DNA of 64,000 nt from Rugalucina vietnamica (Eukaryota > Mollusca > Bivalvia > Lucinida > Lucinidae), in NCBI GenBank assembly GCA_964017185.1, contig OZ024874.1, forward strand, positions 55,841,356-55,905,355. The letters run 5' to 3'. Positions within the stretch are counted from its first letter, which is position 1. Each line of letters opens with the position of its first letter. The notes under the pieces are model-generated. The model ran no database searches and had not been told where the DNA came from. It saw nothing but the letters and a program-made list of their open reading frames with translations. Positions 51,601 to 63,600 of this stretch are shown in pieces. A program made the position numbers and the translations under genes.

Positions 51601-54600
51601 AGGCAGGCATCCGGCGTCCGTCTGTTGTCGTCCGTCGTCCACCATTTTCAAAGATCTTCTCTGAAACCGCTTGGCCAATCAAAGCCAAATTTTATATGAA
51701 GCATCTATAGGAAGGAGGAACCAATGTTTATATAAATAATCCAGGTCACATGACCAAGATGGCTGCCATGCCCGTGTATGGTAAAAACCCTTCAAAAATC
51801 TTCTCCAGAACCGGTGGACTGATTTCAACGAAACTTGGCATGAAGCATCGATGGCTCAAGCACTACAATGTATATATAAATCATGACCCTGTGATGACCT
51901 TGACCTATTTTATGGCAAGGTCAACATAGGTCGCCAATGCATTTGAATGGGGAAAACTTTTTAAAATGTCATTTAAAGTGAGAGTCTTGCAGGAAATGGG
52001 CAGTAGGACTGAATATTAATGATTCTGAAAAAAATTGGACCCCAGGGGCTCATATGCCCCCATCCAGGGGCAATATACATGTACATTACCATAATGTACA
52101 TTATCATAATGTTCAAACATCATCTCCTCTGAAACTGCTAGGCCAATCAAAGCCAAATTTTATGTGAAGCATCAATAGGAAGGGGTAACCAATGTGTATA
52201 TAAAAAATCCAGGTGACATGACCAAGATGGCCGCCATGCCCATATATGGTAAAAACCCTTCAAAAATCTTCTTCTCCGGAACTGGTGGACCGATTTCAAA
52301 GAAACTTAGCATGAAGTATTGATGAGTCAAGTACTACAATATATATATAAATCATGACCCTGTGATGACCTTGACCTTTTTTACGGCAAGGTCAACATAG
52401 GTCACCAATGCATTTGAATTGGGAAAACTTTAAAAATGTCATTTAAAGTGAAAGTCTTGCAGGAAATGGGCAGTAGGACTGAATATTAATGATTCTGAAA
52501 AAAATTGGATCCCAGGGGCTCATCTGCCCCCATTCCGGGGCATTATACATGTATATTACCATAATATTCAAGCATCTTCTCCTCTGAAACCGCTTGGCCA
52601 ATCAAAGCCAAATTTTATGTGAAGCATCTATACTATGGGGGAATCAATGTGTATATAAATAATCTAGTTCACATGACCAAGATGGCCGCCATGCCCATAT
52701 ATGGTAAAAAAAACCTTCAAAAATCTTCTCCGAAAACAGGTGGACCGATTTCAAAGAAACTTGGCATGAAGCATCAATGGCTAAAGTACTACAATGTGTA
52801 TATAAATCATGACCCTGTGGTGACCTTGACCTATTTTACGACAAGGTCAACATAGGTTGCCTATGCATTTGAATGGGGAAAACTTTTGTCATTTGAGGTG
52901 AAAATCTTGCAGAAAATGGGCAGTAGGACTGAATATTAATAATTCTGAAAAAAACAAAATTGGACCCAGTGGCTCATATGCCCCCACACTGGGGCAATAT
53001 ACATGTATATTACCATAATATTCAAACATCTCCTCTGAAACCACTTGGCCAATTAAAGCCAAATTTTATGTGAAGCGTCTATAGGCAATAGACAGTATGT
53101 GAAGCATCTATAGGCAATAGACAATAGAAACCAATAGACAGATTTCCATGAAACTTGGCGTGAAGCATTGATGGCTAAAGTACTACAATGTATATATAAA
53201 TCATGACCCTGTGATGACCTTGACCCAGTTTATGGCAAGGTCAACATGGGTTGCCCATGCATTTGAATGGGAAAAGCTGTTAAAATGTCATTTGAAGGGA
53301 AAAGCCAGCAGGAAATTGGCAAATGGACAGAATATTGATTATTCTGAAAAAAGAAAATGGCCCAAGGGCTTCATCTGCCCCTGCACTGGGGTTAAATACC
53401 ATAATATTCAAACATGTTTATTGGTATATGCAGCAGATCTCAGGTGAGCGTTTACAGGACTATTGGTCCTCTGGTTAGAATTAGTTATTCAATATACCAT
53501 TTGAAACAGTGCAATCAACAAATGAGTGTGTTTAGAAGCCTCCGTGGTGCAGTGGTTATGTCACTCGCCTTGTAAACCAGGGGTCGCAGGTTCAATTCCG
53601 GGCTTTTCCAGTCCGTCGGATGGGACTATAAACCGAGGTCCCGTCTCCATATGACCTTAGCTGTTGGTGAGACATTAAACCCCCAATCGACCAACCAACA
53701 AATGAGTGTCGATGTTATAGGCTAGTCAGCAGGGTCAAAGAAGTCATACACTGACTCGGGTACGCAGTTCTAACGATTATCCACAGTCTACATTTTGGAG
53801 CAAAAATAATAAAAATAGGTATACACCTGCATACCCCAGATTTTCTATATAAAAGTGGGGCTTTTGTGGGTATTGATATTGCATGGACATGTTTTCCTGA
53901 TTTATATATTTTGGCAACCCCTTAATATTTGTAAAAAAAAGGGAGAAAGTTTCTGTATCTGAATTGCTACATAAAGTGTATTGATTCACATAAAAAGGAT
54001 TTCATTGTATTTTTATTTCAATTTCAGTTGATGTGATCGATGAAGTACATGAGCTTCAGGCATTGGATATTACTAAGGTTAGAATACAAAATTGCATTGA
54101 AAACATACCAGTGTATTTATATACCGTATTCGTTCTAATAAGCACACATGCTCCAATAAGCGAACACCCTGGTCGTTTCCGAATATCGTGTGCGTAAGCG
54201 CACATTGCTCGACAAGCAAATTGTCATTTTATACCAATTTTACTTGTTAATTTCGTATTAGCCACATTTAAACGTAACCCCAAATGATCAAAGACTTAAA
54301 TAACATGGTCATTGGTATATTTGCCTTGGTAATTTTAGCCGTTTATGTGTTGCTTTCGTTCCCAGTGAGCGCTTATTAAAACAATATTTTGTTACCTTTA
54401 AGTTATTCTAAATAATTAAGTGCACTGTGTGCTTATTAGAATGAATATGGTATGTCTGATTTGAAATATACCAGTCATAATGCAACACACTACCTCAATT
54501 TTCCGTATGGGAATTAACAGTTTACAAGAATATGTTTTAATATTTGCTGTCAATAATGCAATTTGAATAGTGACAATTAAAAGTGCCTCAATCTGAATTG

Positions 54601-57600
54601 CAAGTAGAGCAAATAGGCAATAAAGTGCCAGTATGTCCTATACTTATCAACCTGTGGAGTTTTTATTGGATCTATAATTTGAACTATAGAATTCTTACTA
54701 TTTCTGTATTCAGGGTGCAGACAAGGAGAAGCAGAAATCAGAGGCTAAGCACAACAACTTGAGGAAGAGGAAAGCTCTCAGTGATCTCTTCAAATACCTC
54801 ACAAAACTGGGTAGGTTATGTTTGAGCCAGGACAGGAGGAAACAGATCTTCAGGGTTTCGGACCAGATCCACCACAAACTGGCCTTATAAGCCTTTGTGG
54901 CTTACATGGGTGGTTATTTGAAGCACTTGTTGGATGTCATGGCATCCTCATTTTGGGTAAAAGTCCCATAAAATGAAGACAATGTCTTGATATGGCCATA
55001 GCTGTTGACTTGGGCATTGAGCATCTATTCAAATCAAACAAATCACTCTGGTAAGGTGGTTTTCCTCGGACAAGACATCTTATCTAAGATTGACACTGGT
55101 TAATACCAAGAATGTGGTGACTCTGTCTTGACATGACTGAGAAATTGTTGACTGGGACATTAAACAACAAAACAAACAAATAAAAAAGTATTATATTCAT
55201 GATTGATACATACAAAAATTATTGCTTTGTGAATGTATTCAAAGCAACTTAATTCAATAATGTTAATTTGCAATTTTACACGAGTTACACATCCGGCTTG
55301 AAAAAAAATGTCTTGACGTTGTGATGCCTGGCTTAGAAGGATTTAAATTCAGAGTTATCCTTTACTTTTAATTTGCAGATAACATTAATGAACCTGTGTG
55401 TAAGAAAACCAACAATTTGGGTTCTGACCATGTCTGACACAAACCGTCCTGTAGTCACAGAAGCAGGCTAGAGGCTTGAAAGTTTGGATTTAGAAAGTAG
55501 AGGAGTTGTACTATCCTTGCAGCAAAAACAAAGGCGCTGATCAGGCAGTTGATGCACAGCTGATCTGCGGCTTTGTTTTCGCCTATGCAAGTTGTTGGTT
55601 TTCTCATGTGGTGGCTCATTTTGATCCTGACGCCTACATTTTGGAAATCCCCAATAGGGAAGTAGAGGAAGAGTCCAATATTTCAGGAATAAACATTTTT
55701 ACTCCAATTTTAGCTAGCAGGAAGTCTGAAATCTTTCTTTGTTTTCTAGGTTTATCATACAGGAAAGGTCTAGCGTTGAGTGAGAGGTCAGTGGATGAAG
55801 CCCTACTGGTGCCGCCCCTTGATATCAGTGTATGTGCCTCAGAACTGGAGAATGATGGGTGAGAGAATATTCATTGTTTTTGTTTTGTTTTTTTGCTGTA
55901 ACATTTCGGAAGTCCTCAAAGTGTGTTGTTCTATCAATATGTCAAACCATAATGTTGTACCAGCGAAACAAATGAGCCACATCATGAGAAAACTAGCATA
56001 TTGCAGATGCAAAAACAGCGTCGCAGATCAGCTTCACAGTAACGGCGAAGCTGATCAGCACCTTTGTTTTCACTATACACAGGGATAGTACAATTCTTCT
56101 GCTTTCTCAATCAGAAATTTTCCAGCCTCCAGCTCTCTTCTGTAGCTGTACACCTGGTTTGTGTTCAGACCTGGTAAAAAACCACAGTGTTGATTTTCTC
56201 ATTATGTGGCTCAAGTAGTGAATCAATTTGGCTCTTCAATGTTTGCTTACAACTATCAGTCCAAAAGCTTCAAGAAATATTATGGTTGAAATGTCAAATA
56301 GGATTAAGAATCAAAATAGTTTTTCACTCACGAGTACCTTTTGTAAATCTAATAAGATATGAAAAGCATTTGAGAATGATGGCAAACCTTACATTACAAG
56401 GAATTATTACATCATCCTCCGTCTTTGATGTCAAGTGTTTCCTGTTATTTCAGTGAGAACCAGCTGTTGGACGTGTGGCAAGGTTGTCAACAGTATTATT
56501 TCAGGTGTATCTCTAGGAAAGCCCAGCTGACGTCAGCTCTAGCCTCACCATCTAAGGTAAGCCAAGCCACTGCATAAGGAAACAAACAAAATGCATTGGT
56601 GAAAACAAAGATGCAGATCAGCTGTGCAGTAACTGCACAGCTGATCAGTGTCTTTGTTTTCGCTATAAGGATAGTATAATTTGTCTTCTTCTTAAATCCA
56701 AAATTTCAAGCTTCTAACCTGCTTCTGTGACTGTAAAGGCTGGTTTGTGTCTGACCTTGTTGGAAATCAAGATCATTGTTTTTCTCACGCGATGGTACAA
56801 ATAGAAGTGCAGCTAAATAGAATGGGCTTCTCAGATTTTCTTGTAAGTCTGAGGTGCGTCTCAGTAACTGTCTCTATTAACCCATCTTTGACAAATGGAT
56901 TTCATTATCATTTGGACGAGTCCAGTGTCATTTTTAGGGGCTTCATGTGTGATTTTAAAATTGTATCCCATTTTTCGGTGAAATTTCTCTGAGAAAAGAG
57001 AATAGCCCCAGATGGGACGCCACATTCTGTGGGGTCATATCTGTGGCAATACTGTTTGCCTATGTCCCATGAAAAGGATGCCAGGCTAATATGTGTTAAG
57101 GTTTGCATTTTGGCATTATGAGGCTCTACCAGTGTATAAACTGTGACCCGAGGAACAGATTTGTCCATCGGTAGCTTACACAGGCTTACCAAAGATTCTT
57201 AATATTACCTAAAAATATGCTTCAATTAAGTCAACCATTTTGAAAAAGAATGGCATATGAGCCGCATTGTGAGAAAACTGGTATTCAGGGTTTCCGTCCA
57301 AGTCTGACACAGGGCCAGGTAGAAATATTCGACACTGACAGACAAATGAGCCACCCCGTGGGAAAACCAACAATCTGCATAGGCAAAAACAAAGGCGCAG
57401 ATCAGCTTCGCGGTAACCGCGAAGCTGATCAGCGCCTTTGTTTTCGCAACTCGGATAGTACAATTCCTCCTCTACTTAATTCCAAAATTTCAAGCTTCTA
57501 GCCTGCTTCTGTGCTTGTACAGGTCGGTTTGTGTCGGACCTGTTAGAAAACCACATTGTTGGTTTTCCCATGAGGCGGCTCAAATGATTGGATTCCTAAT

Positions 57601-60600
57601 GTAATGTGCAAGGACTATTGTATGTTCAGAAATACCGTTGTTTCAACTTGATTCTACACTTGATTGCTGCTATGAAAATCAGGGCTAAACAATTAGGTAC
57701 ATAATAATAATGCTTTCCATTTGCAGGAGCTAGGTATTGGTAACCTTGAGAGATGTAGGGGTTTCACTGAACACCTGTTTAAACTAGTCATACAACAGTA
57801 TAGGGAGGTGGCTGATATAACATGTCACAGTTTACAGTTCAGGTGAGGCTGAGGGACATTTCTCAAGTTAACAGATAGTTTATGAAATGGTGTGCTATCT
57901 TAGATGTAAAATTTATTAATCATCACATAGATGGCATATTTGTGTATTCTTGAAAAAAAAATAAGAAAAGAAAAAAAAAAACGAAAAAAAAAAAAAAAAC
58001 TCACACAAAAATGTTCTGCCCAATAATACCTTAACCTAGAGTTATATTGTTCAATTATCAAAATGGTTTGGGTTTTAATGTATACTTTCTTTCATTTTTC
58101 AGAGAGAAATTAAAACAGTTGGAAAGTTTTAGTCATGAGGGAAGACTTCTAATTCCACAATCTGAAGCTAGAAATTGGATGGTAAATTTGCATTGTTTTC
58201 TTTGTGTAGCATGTATTTAAATAAAAGAAAAAATATATCCCAAACTGCAAGATCATAATTTTTATTACCGGTATGCGCCACAACTCAAGAAAAATGGATT
58301 TTTGCCTATGAGAAAACAAAGGGGCTGTGCAGTAACTGCACAGCTGATCAGTACCTTTGCTTTCGCTACTCAGATAGTATAAAGTGGATATTGGAATCTT
58401 GTAAAGCAGTGTTTGTCAATGTTATTGACATTTTTAAGGTATCATCTTTGATAATGCATTTGCTAATTCCACAAGCTTCTTCTGTGATATTAATGAAGTA
58501 AATTGTATGAAAACCAGTTATAACTCGAGACAATTTATCTACAGGGATATTATATCATAAATTCATTACTTCTTTTCAATGGTAAAGAATGGCTGAGTTC
58601 TATCATTATTTTGCAGAGTACGCTGAGATATCTCACAGTACAGATGATAGAAGGTCTGAACCAGTTTCTGGTGCTCCTACACTGTTGTCCCCGGCAACAA
58701 GAGGGGATAACCACAGCTCCATCACCATTGCCTGTCCACCAGCTACATCAAATGGCTTTAGTTAAAGCAGGGGACCAGGACATAGAAACTGTCATAAGTG
58801 ATATTCAGGTATATTTGTACATGTATGTGTGTTTATGTTTCATGTTAAGGGTTAACACATAATTTCTAATTCAGCATTTTTGCCAGACTTGTAATACACT
58901 TGTAATAGAAAGTGTGATGTGTCAATAAATGAGCCGCCTCGTGGGAAAACCAACAATGTGGTTTTCGACCAGGTCCAGCATAAACCAGCCTGTACAGCTA
59001 CAGAAGCAGGCTAGAAGCTTGAAATTTCCAATTTAAGTAGAAGAGGAATTGTACTATCCGAGTAGCGAAAACAAAGGCGCTGATCAGCTTTGCGGTTACC
59101 GCGAAGCTGATCTGCGTCTTTGTTTTCGCATAAGCAGATTGTTGGTTTTCCCATGAGGCGGCTCAAATATATGTTGTGTATTGCATTTTACTGAGCAACA
59201 TGAGTTAAATTTCCTTTCTGTTTGCAGTTCTTTATCAAAGAAGTAGAAAGCGTACTAACAAGACTTCCTTCTGCTGGAAGGACAAGGACTTTTACATGGT
59301 AAATGTTCTTTTGTCAGACATACGGCATATTGTGTAGTATCTGATTTCGCTGGCTCGTAGAGAAGCAGTTTGATTCTGGTTGTGGTTCTTGTTTATTATA
59401 TGAGCCCCTACATGAGAAAATGAACAATTTTGGGTTCCGAACAGGTCTGACACAAACGATCCTGTGTCGCCATAGAAGATTACTGGAGGCTGCAAATTTT
59501 GAATTTAGAAAGTAGAGGAATCATACTATCCCTGTAGTGAAAACAAAGGTGCTGATCAGCTTCGCGGTTACCACGAAGCTGGTCTGTGCCTTTGTTTTCG
59601 TATGTGCAGATTGTTGGTTTTCTGATGTGGTGATTCATGTTACATTTTTATCGTCTGATGACATTTCTCTCTGTGTAAGCCGATGTTGTATGTCAAGCTA
59701 TGGTTGTCTGGATACTGATTTAGCATTTGCCTGTAATTTTAATGTGCATACCAAGATAAAGTACAAAAATATTCTTAGATGTCAGAGTAGAAAGGCTGTT
59801 GGCAATGGGCATGTTATTGATAGCTGAAAACTCAAAGCTTTGATGCAAATATCAATGCGTTATAAAATCTTTATTCATCAGGTCGCAAATGGAAGATGCC
59901 AAGAAGCTATTTGACCAACTCAGTTCCAAAGTTCCCACAATGCAGCACATAGCCAGGCTGTTCAGTGACCCGGAGTGCTCTGATCAGACAAACGCTTTCA
60001 ATGAGGTGCTCCTCTTCTTGTCTACTGAGACCAGCCAGAAGTGGCACACCTTCAATGCCTGGTGGGATAGCTGTATGGTAGAGGATAGAGAGACACATTC
60101 AGATGGTGTAGATGTAGAAGTTGTACAGGAGTTTGCTAGGGAAACTGAGCAGTTAGTGGAGATGGTCCTTATGGTGGTGCAGAAGCTTAGGAAACATCAT
60201 GTAACAGAAACTAGTGGTACAGAAGATACAGAGGAAGGTATAATATGAGCCACCTCGTGGGAAAACCAACAATGTGGTTTCCTAACAGGTCCGACACAAA
60301 CCGGCCTGTACAAGCACAGAAAAGAGCTAGAAGCTTGAAATTGTGGATTTAAGTAGCAGAGGAATTGTACTATCAGAGTAGCGAAAACAAAGGTGCTGAT
60401 CAGCTTCGCAGTTACTGCGAAGCTGATCTGCGCCTTTGTTTTCGCCTCGGCAGATTGTTGGTTTTCCCATGTGGCAGCTCATATGATAATCACTCAGGAA
60501 TATGGCACGGAAAGACGAGTGTTCCTGTAGTGTTCTTGGGTTGCATAGATTTTTTTAGCGAGATCCTAGCGAGAATGTAGCAAATTCACCAATATTTGCG

Positions 60601-63600
60601 AAAATAAATGTCTCACAAACATTTCTAAAAACTTACAATATATGGAACGATTTTGGTTTATGCCAGTCTTTCAGTCAACTTCCCATCTAAAATATTGTCC
60701 AACAGAATATTTTACTTTACTTACCTTAACTTTGGCATGGCTTAATCTGGTTAAATTGTCACTTTTCCTCCCCTGAAATCTTTAGCAGTAAATTTTATTT
60801 CAGATGAGGAAGATATCCAGGATGGTCATCTGGTACATCATATAGTGGAAAAACTTCAGAAAGATGTTGCAGTTACTGACACTACCAAGGTAGGTTGATG
60901 GGTATATGAGCCGCCTCATGAGAAAACCAACAATCTGCATATGTGAAACCAAAGGCTCAGATCAGCTTCACTGTAACTTGATCGTAGTAACTGTGAAGCT
61001 GATCAGCGCCTTTGTATTCACTACACAGATAGTACAATTCTTCTACTTTCTAAATCCGAAATTTCCAGCCTCTAGCCATCTGTTTTTGTACAGCCCAGTA
61101 TGTGTCGGGCTTGTTTGGAGAACACATTTAATGGTTTTTTCATGATGCGGCTCATATATCTTTATTTTTGTGAGTGGTGTTGCATAGCTAGAAGCCACAG
61201 TGTCATAATGGTTAAGCCACTTGCCTTGTATACTACAGGTTTTGGGTTTGATGCATATATCTCAATTAAGGGCCATTGTCAACTGTGCCTCTTTAAATTG
61301 ATTGTAAATGACCACATACACATTTGTCAATAAAATGATGTCGTCGCAACATCATTTCAAAATGGCTAACATAAATGTTGAGTATTTTTGTGTAACAGTG
61401 ATATTATTTAACACCTCGCACCCAAAAGTAATCAAGATAATGAATCATCTATTTTTTGGAAAAGAAAATATGTATAATGGCTCAATAAACGCCTGATTCA
61501 TATCATTTTATGGTCTTCAAGTGATAATGTAGATTTTTCAAGATTTTTTATTCACCTAACTTTTTCAGATTTCAGCAATGCTAGACAGCTTGATAACAAA
61601 ACTATTCAGTGATGTCGGCTTTGTTACCGAATCAACCAGATCAGCCTGCCTCTCAATCCTACACAACTGTCAGCCATTACTGGAGCAGTACTATCAAGTT
61701 CTACACTACCACCTAGTCAGTGCCATAGCAACAGAGAGAATCATGGGAAAATTGTTGTCTGTGTTGTTAGGAGTCTTTACAGAACTGGCCTTGAAGGTAT
61801 GCTTTTCCTTTCAGAGATTAAGGGTGTTTATGATGAGAGTATACCGATACATAAAAATGAATAATAATTACCCCCCTCCCCCCCACAAAAAAAAGTTCAG
61901 CCCATCCTTTGAAGCAACAAAATTTCATAGTACTTCCCATGGGTCTTATGGCTATTGATGTTTTCAGGGCTTCTGTGTACCACCAGAGTTCTCAGATGAA
62001 GTCGAGGGAGAGGGAGCCACAGAGTTCAAGGACATTGAGAGTGGTGGCCTTGGGGAAGGTGAAGGGGTCAAGGACGTCAGTGACCAGATTGAGACTGAAG
62101 ATCAGGTAGGTCAAGGTCACAGAGTTCAAGGTCATTGAGAGTGGTGGCCTTGGGGAAGTTAAAGGGGTCAAGGACGGCTGTGACCAGATTGATACTGAAG
62201 ATCAGGTAGGTCAAGGTCAGAGAGTTCAAGGTCATTGAGTGGTGGCCTTTTGGACGGTAAAGGGGTCAAGGACGTCAGTGACCAGATTGAGACTGAAGAT
62301 CAGGTAGGTCAAGGCTACAATGTTCAAGGACATTGAGAGTGGTGGCCTTGGGGAAGGTGAAGGGGTCAAGGACGTCAGTGACCAAATTGAGACTGAAGAT
62401 CAGGTAGGTCAAGGTCACAGAGTTTAAGGTCATTGAGAGAGGTGACCTTGGAGAAGATGAAGGGGTCAAGGATGTCAGTGACCAGATTGAGACTGAAGAT
62501 TAGGTAGGTCAAGGTCACATAGTTCAAGGACAGTGAGGGAGGTTGTCACATAGTTAAAATGTAGTCTATGTTTATATGAGGCAATGGTCAAGAGAGTTTT
62601 GCCAGATAAAATGATCAAAGGAATAACTGATCCAGTTTAGATAGATATTGAAAATCACAGACTTTTGGGAAGTCTTATTAAAGTATTATAGATTTTTTTA
62701 AAATGACTAGAACTAGACAAGACTTGAAATTACATTTTATATCTTTGCTTGATGCAGCCAAAGTAATGGATAGAACTAAAATACTCTTCAGGCCCTCTGT
62801 ACTAAAGTTTAACCAAAACTCTTGCTTAAATCATTGTATTCTCGTGTACTTCTAGCTTGAAGATGCTAGGAGACCAGAAGATCAGAAACAAGAAGAGCAA
62901 GGTGACCAACCAGACATCAAGGCTGAAGACAACGCTATTGAGATGTCGGATGATATGGAGGGTAAATTGCATGACCCGGAGAAAGGTGAAGGCCACGAAG
63001 AGGATGAAGAGGAAGGGGAAGAGGAGGAAGAAGAGTTGGAAAGACAGATGGGAGAAGTAGATGGAGAAGAGACGGAAAAGTTGGATGAACAGATGTGGGG
63101 GAGTGATGAAGAAGAGGAGCAAGATAGTGAGGTACATGTGGTAGACAACATTTTGACTTGTGTTTTGGCATTAAATTGTTTGAAAACATGCAACATTCAG
63201 GATGCTCAGTCCTCCAATCTGGGAGCAATCCTGAACTTTATAAATTTGTTAGCCAGTTTTGTCTTTTCTGTTTTAGGAAAGAAAGAATGAATCTGGCCCT
63301 CTGCATGTCATTTTACAGGTAGAATAAATGGGTTGCCAATAGTTACCTGGGAAAAGAATCTGGCCCTGGAGTTGTAAAGCAGAGTGAATCAGAGCTGGTA
63401 GCAGGCAATGACAACCAAGCCAATGTGAATGACTCGGATCAGAAAGATAACTCTGATGGTTAGGTGGGAGACAGTTTAATATTAATTAGTTAGGCAGTTT
63501 AAACTTCTATGTTTAAGGAGCGAAAGGAAGAATCTGGTCCAGGTGACGGGAAACAGAGTGAACCAGAGCTGGTAGCAGCAGACGACAACCAGGACAAGAC

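Noticed and set aside
53534..53608. Possible tRNA-Thr gene
   Set aside because: Box A, anticodon-like loop and box B are recognisable, but the acceptor stem does not pair and a SINE body and tail follow. The same composite recurs at 47930 and 61185.
62826..63228. Long minus-strand frames opposite the acidic exon 44 (Ser/Pro- or Leu/Phe-rich)
   Set aside because: Shadows of GAA/GAG-rich coding sequence; the + strand frame matches midasin and has splice sites.
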